Shown here one piece after another: positions 22,299 through 34,462 of a stretch of 64,000 nt of DNA. Every line of letters starts with the position of its first letter. The stretch's first letter is position 1. The DNA lies in NCBI GenBank assembly GCA_036345935.2, contig JADWOT020000005.1, positions 18,144,369 to 18,208,368 on the forward strand. The letters run 5' to 3'. The stretch comes from Taenia hydatigena (Eukaryota > Platyhelminthes > Cestoda > Cyclophyllidea > Taeniidae). The translations under genes were made by a program, and so were the position numbers. The notes under the pieces were generated by a model. It was not told the origin of the DNA. It saw only the letters and a program-made list of their open reading frames with translations, and did not search any database.

Positions 22299-22348
22299 AG
22301 TGAAAGACTGCGACCAGCGCAACGATCGGAAAATCGACACTAACAACC
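22299..22348 (-). repeat. 50-bp dispersed repeat, copy 2, at the gypsy break point
   Basis: Reverse-complement copy of 18,627-18,676, joined directly to ...GGGCTTTAC, the last base kept of the gypsy reverse-transcriptase region. It marks where the element was cut or recombined. Confidence 0.65.
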
Positions 22349-24053
22349 GTAAAGCCCGTTGGGCACTATGGAAGCCGTCTTCTCGCTATATCTTTTCGCC
22401 AGCACCCGGATTTAAGTCTAATGTAGAGAACCACCTTGATCCATGCAAAGACTCCAAGGAGTCCTTAATATTAGGTGGAGAGAAAGCGTCGCTTTCCCTT
22501 ACCAGTGCGATCGGGAAAGCCCATGGTGACTTGGATGACTTTATAACTTTATCCTTGACCATCCCTTCCACCAGACGCTTCACTTTTTCCAGGAGAGGCG
22601 GTGGCATGCATTCGGGTGGTCGCCAAATAGGCCTGGCTCCACCGGTACCTATAGTGTGCTTGACGATGTTTGTTAGGCCGACTTTCGCTTCTCGCCATGA
22701 GAACATGTTCGGATACTTGCCCAGCAGTGAGCGCAGCTCCTTCCTCTCGCTATCGGTGATCTGCGTTAATTGGGAGCAAAGCTTGACTGAGTTGTTGATG
22801 AAGGTGCCCGCAGCCTCGATAGGATCACCGCAGATTCCGTCCACGCTCTTTTTGGTGGAGGTTTGACTGGGGTTGCTTCCTTGTACTGCTGGGTCGCAAA
22901 GGTGTCTTCTGCGGATTCTGGGACCGCTTTGATGTTACGAAGGAAGCCAAAGCCAGGTATCACATCCCAAACTAATTGTGGGCAAATATTCAATTGGGCT
23001 AATTAGGCTTTTTTCTCCATTATGACTTTCGACGACGTCGTCCCTTTTGCATTCATCTTCGTCCCATCTGCTGAGAGTAGTTTTGCAGAGGAATGGCCAG
23101 TGCAATACTTGCTACGGAGATTTGGGAAAGCTTGGGACTTCACGAATGACTTGGCTGCACCCGACTCAAGGAGGGAACTGTAGCGATATCCTTCTAGCTT
23201 GCCACGAACTTGCATAAATGCAAGGGAACCATATGGTAGGTAGGACAGGAATTAGCACGGCTCACCTGCTCTTGAGACACGGCATGATGGAGTCTAACAT
23301 GGATATTTAGAGTTTTGCTGATGGTTTGACATCGGAACGCCGGTGTCACAAAGAGTTCCTGACGCTTCTTTGTCACTGCCTCGACCAACTGACTAAGATC
23401 GTTGGTCTTCACGGCGTGACGCTTCGCCGCGATGGTTGGTGGTCGGTTTCCCGCTCTAAAATTGAACATTCACCCAATTAATTACCCTGTTTGGTGGACA
23501 GTCTCTGAAAGCACGTTATGTTGGGAGTTGCAGGATCCTGGCGTACTCCTCGTCATCTTCACGTGGCTTTTGGTCGTGACGGAAAATCTCTCTGTCCAGC
23601 GACTGCTCTTGCTTGTCAATGACAAGTTGGGCTAGCGTCTTGCAGCACTGATCGACGTCGGATTCGGGAGAGACTCCGGCATCAATCGCCGCTGAGAACA
23701 GCTCGTGAGGAAGAGTGCCAACGATCAGCGGGATTTTCTGCCACTGAGAATAAAAGTGGGTGTTGATTCTCACTGCTTTTATCCAGTCTCTAAATTTCGT
23801 TCTTTCTTTGAAGTGGGGCAGGTCCGCCTATGCTGCCACCAGTGTAGATGGTTCTTCCCTTCCTCCACCCTTACTATTATAAGACTGAAAGACGATATAG
23901 GGTAACGATGTCGGAGAGTCTATAACGACGGTGTGTCGACCTCTGGACAACGATTCCGATGCTCTTCGACCAGATTCAAATTGTCCTTCCACTTCTGGCC
24001 TACAGAGCACATTTAAAGAACATACGCATCCGAGTCTCCCCTTGAATGCACCT
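22349..24053 (-). mobile_element. Ty3/gypsy-type remnant with gag, protease and RT start, 3' truncated
   Basis: Read on the minus strand it gives an LTR end (24,053-23,843), a primer-binding-like CTGGTGGCAGC, and a gag-like frame (23,773-23,516, with LIVGTLPHELF and REDDEEYARILQL). Then come a spacer with a Cys residue and His-rich blocks, a protease remnant (GYRYSSLLESGAAKSFV, about 23,190-23,003) and the RT start (22,993-22,386, with SSKSPWAFPIALV and GSRWFSTLDLN). It shares the GAGEK junction after DLN with the inverted-repeat copies, so all three descend from one internally deleted parent. Its 3' half is replaced by the 50-bp repeat at 22,348. Confidence 0.82.
23843..24053 (-). repeat. 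5' LTR-like segment of the 22-24 kb gypsy remnant
   Basis: Similar to 9,164-9,426 but clearly diverged, far more than the internal RT region is. It ends in TACA next to a TGG-containing primer-binding-like site. The unequal divergence of LTR and internal parts suggests recombination between element families or different conservation histories. Confidence 0.55.
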
Positions 24054-26297
24054 TCCATCTATTCGCACGCACAATTCAAAATTGTTGTGATTATTTACTA
24101 AGAATTAAAAGAAAAAGTTCATTAATGCCGTTGAGCGTGCAAGCTTGCAATGTATTTCGACTTGCCGAAAGCGCAAAACAGCGTAATATGCTTATAGTGA
24201 AAGTAATTTGAACCAACTTTACACATCTCGTCGTTTCTTCCATTAAAATATTACTTTAACGTAAGCATGCAATCGAAAGGATCAAGTGAACGGGGTGCCA
24301 GAATAAGTTGCATTAAATGTGGACAGCGTCGATGGGCAATAAAAAGCTTTTGAGCTGAAAAAGGTGCTGCCACTGTCAATGCTATTACAAGAATTGCCAA
24401 ATTACTTGCCTCGTGTTCTTAAACGCTTAAGGAAACAGAGTTGACAAAGCGCCATTTCTAGGGGCACAAGGCGCATCGCAAACTACATAGAATAAATCAT
24501 TCCACGTGTCGAAAACTTATTACTTTAACTTGGCTTGAAAAATTCCATGCATGATAGTACAAAATATGTCTTCAACCAGAGGGTGATCCCGGTGTGCTCA
24601 GCTACGATATGGCTAGAATACGAATGCAGGAAAGGGGGTTTGTGAGGGTAGCAGAAGTTACTGAACGTATCAGTGAGCTATTTTGATGGATAAAGCTATT
24701 TCGGTGGATGATTTGGGGATATTGAGGAACCCGGCACCCTTCTCTGTGGGTGATTATGAACTTGTACGCAGCTGCATGTCCGCGACACTTAACGTTGCTA
24801 TGACACGACTGATTGCAGCTAGCTTATATAAGCTCCGTATCTGTTTCAGGGCCTCAGTAGGTGTTTTAAGCCAAAAATAAGATTTGCTGTCAAGCTGATA
24901 ATCACTTAGTGAATTGGAGAAGAGGAGTTTTATCCAAATTCACATCATATACGTTTGCATACTCTTTTAGCCTACCCGCTTACTCCCCTTCCTGTCTTTA
25001 CAAGAATTGGCCAGAGTTCTAGCACAAATATCCGATTTTATCCAAACATCTCACTTTCAATAATAGACATTCCATTTCATCTTTGCTAGATGTAGTCGAC
25101 AATAGAGAAGCTGTGACTTTCGAAGGCTGTGAACAGTTGCTAAACTTACTCATGTGTGGCCCTGTACCCAAATAAGCAGTGAACACAACCCTACCCTGCA
25201 CGTAATTAAGAAATAACTGCATGCGTTTTTTTTTGATCATTCAATGCTATTGATTGGGCTACCATGTTTACGATGGACCGATTAGTACCGCGATCGTTCT
25301 AATGGTGCCATAGCTTAGGGACACCAGTAGAATGCCCCATTGCAGATCTTCAAGTTTGTTTTAACTTCAAACAAGTATTGTTCACTCTAACTTTGGTTGA
25401 CGATGATGAATGGATGTTTGGAAGAGGGCGTTCATTGGCTCTAAATGAGGATATTTGAAGGTAACGGCTACTATGCAAAAATAAGTCATACCTTGTCCTG
25501 TTCAAACGTCGCTTTTGGAATTGGCGAAGAGAGGAACCCAATGTGACAACATGACGTCCCTTGTGGGAGCAACGACCTTTGCTTAGAGACCATGGGCCAT
25601 GCGCATTAGAAAACTCTTATCCACTGAAGTAAACGTGATATGGAGCACAATGCTCTTTGTCTAGTCAACCCACTAAATCGGCTCCGTTGACTTCCAGCAG
25701 TTAAATGTAAGTCTGTTGGGTCTACAATACTGACTCAGGTTTGTCACGACACATCGACGATAGTGGGCATCCACAATGGTTAAGTATTGGTGTCCCTAGT
25801 CCTTTTAGCCTTTTGCATAATTAAACAAACATCTATGTCTCGTAGTTGTACACGAACGGCTGATGTACTTATACAAATGCAAACGCACCCATCCCAAATC
25901 ATCAAATAAAGGCTAGGAAGAAGGCAAAACGAAAGTCAGACCTGCGTACATGTTTGATAGCAAATATTTAAAGATTTTGGAGTGTTAACACCAAATACAA
26001 GCAAATCCTTTTAATTATTTAAGATAGAAGAAAAGTCCGCATTGGCCTTGAGACCGTTACCTGCTCACATTGCTTTTGCTGATGGTCACAGGCCATAACA
26101 GCAAAGTAACTCCTTTGGCACCCAAGTTAATCCCTTAGTGTAACTACCACTGCTGGATGAATTGATCCAAATGCCATAAACTCGACGGTCCGTGAATAAG
26201 TGAATGAACAGATGCAAGTAAAACGATTGCCATACAAAATGTCGGCGCTAAGATCTCAAAACTGGTGCACAGGTCTCAAAATTGCTGGATGTGGCCA
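24054..26297. other. Flank downstream of the TAZ1-only gene; no gene recognised
   Basis: About 25,340-26,290 is the diverged partner of 4,400-5,350. On the minus strand just past the TAZ1-only stop, a frame containing LFTDRRVYG vaguely recalls the KIX linker (DRRMENL in CBP), so a decayed KIX exon may lie here, but this is weak. Confidence 0.3.
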
Positions 26298-27029
26298 TTA
26301 CTGACGCCAAGATGGCACACCTCCCTGTTGACGCTCTCGCAGCAAATCTCCACATAGTGGACAATCAGCATTTATACAATTCTTCCAGTGCTTAATTATC
26401 CGTCGAGATGAAACGCAATGCTGTATTGGACAATCCCTTTCTTCAGTGCACTCCACCAAATGCCTTAGTACGTTTTGCATTGTGCGACAGTGTGGATTAG
26501 TGCAATGGGCTGAGTGTTCCATTCTCCGTCGTCGACAGTATTGGGCGTGTAACAACAAATAAAGGTGGTATTGAATGATTCGCCATCGTTGAACATCAGT
26601 TTCCGGGTAGGAAATCGGGTTCCGAGAATGCACGCTTGTAAAATCTGTCATTGGAGGTGAATAAGGCGGGACACTAGGATGCAATGCTGTAGACGAACAG
26701 CTTTGTTGTTCATTGAGTGGGTTGAGTTGAGTTGAGTGCATATAGTGCTGAAAAGATACATTCGTAGGAATGCTAGTTGTTTCTCCATAGCCTCTCATGT
26801 AGCATGAAGGTTGCACAGTGTTAAGAGGATTATTGTGACCAGAAGTAAATTGAGACATCGATGGGAGATAATGGGGATAGAGGTTGCTGGTGTCTGGGAT
26901 TCGCAGCGGTCTTCCGTTCCATTGAGGGTAGGAAGGGCATCCACTATGCTGCTGCAGATCGCAGAAAATGTTCTCGGTGCCCAAAGGTATCCTCACTGAT
27001 TCCCATCTGATGATATCTTCATTCCTCAT
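26298..27029 (-). CDS. TAZ1-only mini-coactivator protein (243 aa)
   Basis: Single visible exon of 243 codons; the ATG follows a TTTTTTATTCAG acceptor-like site by 6 nt. Residues 1-145 are Pro/Ser/His/Tyr-rich and disordered-looking. Residues about 152-228 form a TAZ1 domain with all twelve zinc ligands: LLLHAQYC, HCTNPHCRT, RHLVECTEERDC, PIQHC and KHWKNCINADCPLC. Near-identity with CBP TAZ1 at HCRTM.NVL and HWKNC makes the assignment secure. A stop follows 16 residues after the last zinc Cys, where the 20-kb paralogue continues to KIX. TAZ1 of CBP binds HIF-1alpha, CITED2 and STAT2 activation domains, so a free TAZ1 protein could compete for such partners (inference). No bromodomain or HAT is present. 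Confidence 0.8.
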   Translation of the reverse strand: MRNEDIIRWESVRIPLGTENIFCDLQQHSGCPSYPQWNGRPLRIPDTSNLYPHYLPSMSQFTSGHNNPLNTVQPSCYMRGYGETTSIPTNVSFQHYMHSTQLNPLNEQQSCSSTALHPSVPPYSPPMTDFTSVHSRNPISYPETDVQRWRIIQYHLYLLLHAQYCRRRRMEHSAHCTNPHCRTMQNVLRHLVECTEERDCPIQHCVSSRRIIKHWKNCINADCPLCGDLLRERQQGGVPSWRQ

Positions 27030-30000
27030 TATTGACTGAATAAAAAATGAGCAATCAAATGCGCATGTTTACGTTCTTCGCAGAGTAACAGGAAAACACC
27101 TCAATTTTGTCACTTCTTTAAAGCTTATCCCAAAGGAGCGAATAACACAATGAACAGTGTGTTACAGTGTGATAGAGTTGTCTACATAATTGGGGAGGTG
27201 AGACTAGAGTAATAATTACGAATGTAGATGAGAGAATTGGCGGAAATGGCAAAAGAGCTAGGTGAAGGCTGGCTGTCCTGCGTGAGTGCGTACGTCTGAT
27301 GTGTTCTCGTCAACAAAAGTGGAGAAGAATAACTGCGGAATTTCAGTCGCAATTCGTTGAGAGATAGGAAGGCGAAGAATTCAAGTGAAAGGTACAAATG
27401 GGTAGAGTAGAATGAGAAGCACGGAACAGCCAGTAGTCTCGAGTGATTGTGCAGCATTTGTGCGGTTACTGACACACGTATCTGTGATGATGTTAAGCTA
27501 TTCATTTGCTTGCTATGAATCTGCTTTGCTTGAGAAACAGTGGACATATAACCGCCAATTCGTCTATGCACTGTGAGTGACGGCAACAATTGCAATATTG
27601 TGATACAGAAGCAGACGTTCAGCAGTAGTTAGTGGTTTTTAAGTAACTAATAGCGCGACTTAGAAGGCAGTAGTCACAAGCAAAGTGATCACAGTTTGGT
27701 GGCCTCACGAGAGTCGTTGCAGCGTGCTTATAACAAAACGGTTGCAAGTCTCTCGATGGTGCTACTGAGTTTTACTTTTGCGTATTTCTTTCGTCACCGG
27801 AATAGGTACACATCGAAACGAAACTATTTTGCATGACTGTCACATTATATACACTTTGTTGTTGTGCCTAATTTCTGCCGGGTGCCAATCCTTTCAAAGC
27901 AGTTTCAATAAATGCTTCTGAGCCACTAACTTCACGTACTACGAGCATATTACTCAACTTACATCGCCTTCAGTCCTGCCGCACCTTCTATTAGCCACGT
28001 TCCGTCGACTTCCTCACACTACCATCTGACATGACGTGACCTTTGGTAATCTCGCTCATCTAATAATCGATTCGTGGGTTAACGCCAATCAGCTTTCACC
28101 TTACCTGATTGGCTACTAACGTCAAATTTTTATCTCACTGGTCGACCTCACAAATGTTTTCATCACCTCACCTTGTGTCGCCTTTCGTCTCCGCAACGAC
28201 GTTCAAATGATGCCGATGTCGAATGTTGTTTATGGTCGTACCTCTCTACTCTAAACGACGGGTGGAGTTCAATCAAAGCCATAGTAATTCTAACTTGTAC
28301 AAGGTTTGCTCAGCTTGATAGTGGCCTAAGTTTAGATAAACAGCAGTTAGTCGCTTAGTCACTCATCGAGTCGATGATTGTAAGCAAATGGGTAATGAAT
28401 TTAGCTAAGTTTATAGGAAATCGTATAACAAATCAAGGCTGACGAAGTTGCAGCGGTTCTTCGATTCAAAAGAACCGAACCCTTGAGGGTTGATGAGAGG
28501 CATTGCCTTGTGTTCGAAAGCAGTTTACTTCTTTCCAATGTATAGGAATAAAGGAGTTTATGGCTCTTTTCCTAATCTTTATCACTTTTTGCGAAAAATC
28601 CTAAGTAGATTTCAAACACATGCACTAGCAGGAATAATTGTGCATCGACCCGTGTCTAGTCACATAGGCTTGTGCATTTATTGTAATAGCATTTGGCATA
28701 AGGTGTAAAGGTTAGGTACTTTGAAAGTCGATGAATGCAAAATTTCTGAGTTCATCGCCGAAGCAATAAGAGCGCCAAAATAAAATTCCAATTTAACTAG
28801 TACTAAAGTGACCTGAGGGTGCGATGTCATGGTTTCGGAGACCGTAATCAAAGGACTTAGCATTTACTACCGGACGATCGCGACCGGGTTGCGACACTGT
28901 GTCTTCGATGATCACGCAGCCATAGACATATTTACACTCTATTCTTTTTGGATACAAGTTAAAAATTTGCGGAAAACTCTTTAGAAAGGGAAGGAAACCT
29001 TCAATGACGGTCATTTACAATAATTTGGTAGTTCCACTCCTGCAAGCATGAAATCAGTGGTTACTGCGCTGGACCTAGAAGTGAGTTAAGTTGCCATGGT
29101 GACATGTCATGCATAATCCAGTCAAGGATGAAAAATTCCGAAAACATTCACCGAGACGAAGTGCGATCCAGCACTTGACAGTTATCTTCTTTAGGAAGCA
29201 AGTCGTTGACTTTTGACTACTCAAGGATTGAGACGAGTTGAATTGAATCCGAAAAGGCACTTGCATTTGCATATCTTGAGCAAACGGTGGTTAAAATTAG
29301 GAAGCACAGCATCTGCTAGCCAGTCTGAGAAGGACATCTACTGTGACACAAGAGATCAAGAGAAATGCCGTCAGTGTGAGGCGATGGTGTTTACAATTTC
29401 CAACTTATAATGCCTCCTCCTTTCCTATTGGAAAACAGTTATGCATACATAAATGCAGATGACGGTTAATGTGGGTGAATGCGCTTCGACAAAAGTGTGC
29501 ATAAAACTGCTCATTTTGCCTCTCGGAAAATGCAGTTAAATGCGTTCAAAATGATTGAAAAATATTGAAAAAGCATTATGGACAACCCACAGATAAGTGT
29601 TTAACTTACCCCGCATCGAAAGAGATAACATGGGAAAGGGCAATTCAACTGGCGTACTGATAGCTGTATATACTTTCCTTAAACTTGTACACAATTGTGT
29701 GCGATTGGAAGTTCGAAGATAGAATTAATCTTTGACTCCATTGCTGTTCACGTGATCGCAAGTAAGTAGAAAATGCTTAATTATATTTCATCCTCCCTCC
29801 GTCAGCAAAATATACCAAATGGTCACGCCAGTAGCAAGAACAACAGCAATAAGTTAATGTTAAATAGGTAATAAATGTTCGTAGTGGAAGCTGCTAGCAA
29901 CAACGGCTAGTTAAGAATTGCGAACGAGTAATGAAGCCAAACTAATTATTAAATACGATTTCTGGCAACCGACAATTTCGAGTAATAGGCGAATTTTGAG

Positions 30001-31312
30001 GTGTTCTTAATAAAGTGTAGGTAAAATGAAATGTTGTTTCATCACTGCCATAAAACACGTTAGTGGGTGCATTCAAGAAGGAGTGAGAGCGCATTTATTA
30101 AGAGTAGAAGATCCAAGCTGCAAAACGAAAAGCGAATGACAGGAGCAGCCAATGTTCTCTCGGAGGCCGATGGCTGATTTTGATTTAGCAAAACAGGCAT
30201 TATATGAAACGGACTTCTGTCTCTGGATGGGTATCATAAGTTCATGTACACGACACTTTTTACTGCCACAATTCCTCTCCGTCTCCAATACAGTGTTTAA
30301 AGATAGCAAATATGTTATCTTTCTCAACCGCTTGTCCCATTACTATGATGGCTTATGTGCTTTGCGGATCCAGCAATTCATTGACGTTGAAAATGGTAGT
30401 GCAAACATGAAAAGAATCTCTTTTATCTGGCGCATTGTAACTCAAGAAATGGCAAAGTGTCGTACCCCGATTAATGCGGATTTTTGAATCCGATTTCGGA
30501 AAATTCGAACTCTCTTTTATGCTTTCATGTGATTATTTATCGCTTGATGGACAGGAACGCAAAATTTCGAGAGGCTTTTAAACACCATTACGAATCATTT
30601 CATCGGTGTCGAAATTGCGCCCTGAAATTCCATTCTCACCATTTTGCAGTTGGCTAGCATTTGTTTGGGCGCGAATATTTTGAAGAGTTTTAAAATGAGT
30701 GCATGGATGCAAGATATCTTTTCACAATAAACGCTCCAAATCTTCCAGTTTCACGCATTGGTTAATTGGGAAACGAATTGAAACCCATTAACTCTTTAAT
30801 GATTTGCCACATTTGGTTAGAGCTCATTTGCGCAGCTTTGTTGAGAGAACTAACCCGACTTATTTTATTATTTCTTTGCTTCAACTGATTGTTAGCACAT
30901 GGAGCAAGGCGGTCAGAGGACGAGCAGGAGCACCACTAGCCGAGTTTCAACAAACTGATACTTGAACAGGTGAATTGACTACCGGGCCTTTTCATGAAAA
31001 AATGGTGTGGAAAGTGGCGGGAATTCCCAGGCACTGGTTTCTGTTTAGAACGACCGACTTTTAAGCAGGATTGCAAATGTCTCTCCCCTTTCACAATAAA
31101 TATGATATCGGAAAAACGTGTTACGGAGGGACCAAATAAGTCGTTTTCGTCGCTTAAATGGAGTAAGATGTAGCGATTTCACAAAAAGATTATCACATCT
31201 ATGAACGAGAAAAGTAGAAGCTTGTTTTTTGTTTTTTTTGTGGATTGCATATGAATATGCAGATTGTGTTACTTATTTCCTAGCTAATCCGTTATAAAAT
31301 ATCATCGAACAG
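27030..31312. other. Unassigned spacer sequence
   Basis: Several open frames occur on both strands (for example 27182-27595 minus and 30152-30487 plus), but none has a recognisable domain, paralogue or convincing splice pair. A small AT-rich part lies around 29,500-30,100. Confidence 0.35.
30152..30487 (+). CDS. Uncharacterised 111-aa frame
   Basis: ATG-to-TGA frame with protein-like composition (FDLAKQALYETDFCLWMG, then RLSHYYDGLCALRIQQFIDV). The HYYDGLCALRIQQF segment superficially recalls the KIX YYxLLxxKIxxIQ helix, but the Trp-led first helix and linker are absent, so I do not call KIX. No splice sites stand at its ends. It may be a fortuitous frame. Confidence 0.25.
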   Translation: MFSRRPMADFDLAKQALYETDFCLWMGIISSCTRHFLLPQFLSVSNTVFKDSKYVIFLNRLSHYYDGLCALRIQQFIDVENGSANMKRISFIWRIVTQEMAKCRTPINADF

Positions 31313-31511
31313 GAATTACCAGGTATACCTCATAACATCGACGACATCGCAGTGATTGACTGCAACACGGTGGATACCCTTCGTATCCTCAGTGAAGCGT
31401 GTAGCCAATACGAAAATCAGACACTGAGGGCTTGTGTTCTGTTAATCGTTTATCGAGGTCTTGCTTCCATCTCGGTCACAATCCTTCCCTCCATACCGCG
31501 TGATCATCAAG
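31313..31511 (+). CDS. Isolated internal exon, unknown gene
   Basis: A 199-nt stretch open for 66 codons between a CATCGAACAG acceptor and a CATCAAG|GTATTT donor, with no ATG, so ORF scans miss it. The frame reads ELPGIPHNIDDIAVIDCN, TLRILSEACSQYENQTLR and ACVLLIVYRGLASISVTI, with an amphipathic Leu/Ile spacing typical of a helical protein. I found no partner exons nearby and do not recognise the family. It may be an orphaned exon moved by duplication. Confidence 0.38.
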
Positions 31512-34462
31512 GTATTTGAGAAATTATGAAGAAACCACCGGCCTACCCGCGTATACGACTTTTCGCCACAGCATGTATTTAACTAGATTAAACTCAAGTC
31601 ACCCACTAAACACCAATCCCGTTCATCTATGGCGTTGCGCTTTAGCGTTCCAAGATATCTAATTCCAATGACTGATTTAACAAATGTGAATTTGCAAAAT
31701 TCCACTAACATTTGCAACATTGTACAGCAAAATGGACTCGTGTGATGCTGTACCAACTTTTATTACGACGGAATATTAGGCACTGGTGGAATTATAAAGG
31801 TGTGGAATGTCTTTTCTATGATGCTTTACTGTGAGAATTTTGATAGGAAGATCCGCTATTTTGGCGTTAACAGCCACCACACCCGATAATAGCGAGATCC
31901 GCGCATCACTTTTAAGATCTCAGGACAGAATCTTTGTGAGGCGTTCAGTTTTGCTTGCAGCTTTTCACCGGCCACAAAATCGATGATTTTCCATTTAAAA
32001 TGTTCTGAACTAATAACACTACCAGGAAAAAGATATGGATACCAAAAATGTTGCTCTACTTTCGGCAAGCAAATTGACCAATCAACGGTCTCCGGGTCAA
32101 TTTTAACTGATTCAATGCATTTCCATTGCTAAAACTTCTAATTTATGATGAAATTACAATGAAATAAAACATCGACTTGAGATTCTCTTCCAAGTTAGAC
32201 TTTCATATAATTAACGAAATTGCTTCATTGGGGTGCATGAATTAGTAGCCTTGCTCCGTTGATTTAGTGATGACGGGGTGGTTATATCTAGATCACGCAA
32301 GAGGTATGAATGCTCTAAATGACTGTTTGAAAATAGGTACACTTATTAGGTGCTTGAGCAAGTGATTACGACATTCACAAATGATCGGTACCATGGTGTT
32401 GGCTATAGCTGGCGATAACGAAACGGGATGCTTATTTTGGCTGATGGCGAGACAGTTATAAATGAGGCTGTCTTTTAGAAAGTGCCTATGGATCCTACAG
32501 TGATAAGAATGAAAGCGATGCAATCGCTTATGAAAAAACAAATGAATGCGAGGTGCTTCATATGAATCTTTTGGGAGGTTTGCAAAGCTTATTTTCCGTC
32601 TTGCGAAGTGATTTTAGTCTCTGTGGTGCAGTCTACTTTTAACGCGAAATCATTAATTAAAACTCGTATTAGAGACACGTTCTGCATTAGTATGCATGGA
32701 TGTATCAAATTGAACTAATTTGATACATTTTGATGCACGTAACAGCATCCTCCTTACCGTTACTTGATTCAAACCCCCTAACCCACAAGAATTTTTCCCA
32801 CCATTGCAATCAAGTGGCCTTCTAACAAACTGATGCTGCCTCCTTCTCTCGCTTCTCCCTACACGTCAAACCACAACCTGCATAACACACGGCACGAAGG
32901 CTACTTGGAATCTGAAATGTTCAACACAATGTGGTATGCCGTCATTAAGTCCCTGCACAACAACCTGGAAATAGAATCTACCTGTACACAGACTCTAAGG
33001 TAACAATCTTAAACGCAGGTAATTCTGAAGTATCGATGGACCCTGCAGTCATTGAGAACGGCTTCCATAAAAGGAGGACTAAGCGGCAATATTTTTTTCT
33101 TGTTCCTATTACTAGGAAAAGACTAATCTACAAGTAGTAATTAAGTCTATGCACCTGACCTACTCTCAACGCAGACCGTCTTACATGCGAATCGTAAAGA
33201 CTTGGACCACTAATAAAACTTCCTCAGGCTTCAACAACTTTATATTTTGCGAGTGGGAGTACGAACAAGAGCAAAGACTTGAAGAGGATGTTATTTCTGC
33301 TCAAAATCTAGAAGCTTTGACTAAAATGCTGGTCACGCCTTCAGGTTCCAAACAATGAAAGCGGAGGCCGAAGGCGTATGCAGCGAGAATGCTACCAGGA
33401 CAAACAAGAAATCATAGACAGTTGTCGACAACTGCTGCTGTACTGTGACCTTTCAATGATGAGAGCAGCAGTGGTAAGTCGTACAGTGCGTATTCCTTAA
33501 CACGGCTCAATTTTTTAATTTCTACCCAACACAACGCAGCTGCTTGTTACCCAAATGCGAGTCGCATTCTGCATACACTAAAATTCACTTGATGTGTATC
33601 AGTCAAGCTTTACCAACGCAACGATGGGTTTAGCAGAGTACTTCCATCTGACAAGCAACTTGGTTTTACAAGTAACCCTTTTTAAATTCAAAATGTTAGG
33701 CAGTTAAAAAGCCAAAAAGAATCTTTATGGACAAGTAAAATTTGCTAGTGATATAACTTTTCGGTGCTGGTACTTAGGTCGCCAAAATGCATGCATTAAC
33801 AATGTATCCGCCAAAAGTGGACCTCCGCATTTTCGGACTCAACTATCAAGCTTTCAAATTATCCACTAGCACCATCTTCATATCCTTGGCTTATGCTACA
33901 AAAAGATGCCGCATGTGTTTGATTTGTCCACAGAGTTACGGGCATCAAGCAGAGCAGTCACGCGTCTATTTGGTAGGATAAGTGACGCCCTGAAAGGAAT
34001 TTACTCCTCAACGTTTACTCATAAGGCACCGTAACATGTGTGAGCACTTTCACCTATTTATTACCAACACTAGAATTTCTGGTCTTTACAGATCAATGAA
34101 GAATCTTAAAGTGCTTCCATGGGTTTCAACCTCACAGAAGAATCCCGTCGGCGTTGAGTAGACGACTCCTATCACACGACGAATGATGGCTCTCGGTGTG
34201 GAAGTCTCTCGCAACCCTAATCTTGGCAATGTGTATCGGCACATTGAGAACTGTGCATAAGGAGTAAATGGCAAAATGCCACGATGCGCTCCTGTCTAAC
34301 AGTTTATTTCGCATTTTGCAGTTTCGAGAATCAGTGATGCGCTGTGTGTGAGCCCATAGAGAAGTGAATTTATCTGATCGAAAGGAAAGGTAAACAGTTG
34401 ACTAGCGATTTCACTTAAATGCAGGAGCAAATGTATGAAGTCAACTGTAAAATGTAAGTTAA
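31512..34462. other. Unassigned spacer sequence up to the right arm
   Basis: A 69-codon plus-strand frame at 33149-33358 ends in a protein-like stretch (QRLEEDVISAQNLEALTKML) but lacks domain or splice support. Just before the right arm, GCAG precedes a 29-nt stretch followed by GTAAGT (about 34,453-34,458). Nothing else is supported. Confidence 0.3.

Noticed and set aside
22225..22866. 213-codon plus-strand frame
   Set aside because: Antisense shadow of the reverse-transcriptase region; the same shadow recurs over the other two copies.
30152..30487. KIX domain in the 111-codon frame
   Set aside because: Only a short HYYDGLCALRIQQF likeness; the first helix Trp and the DP..xxxHRR linker are missing.
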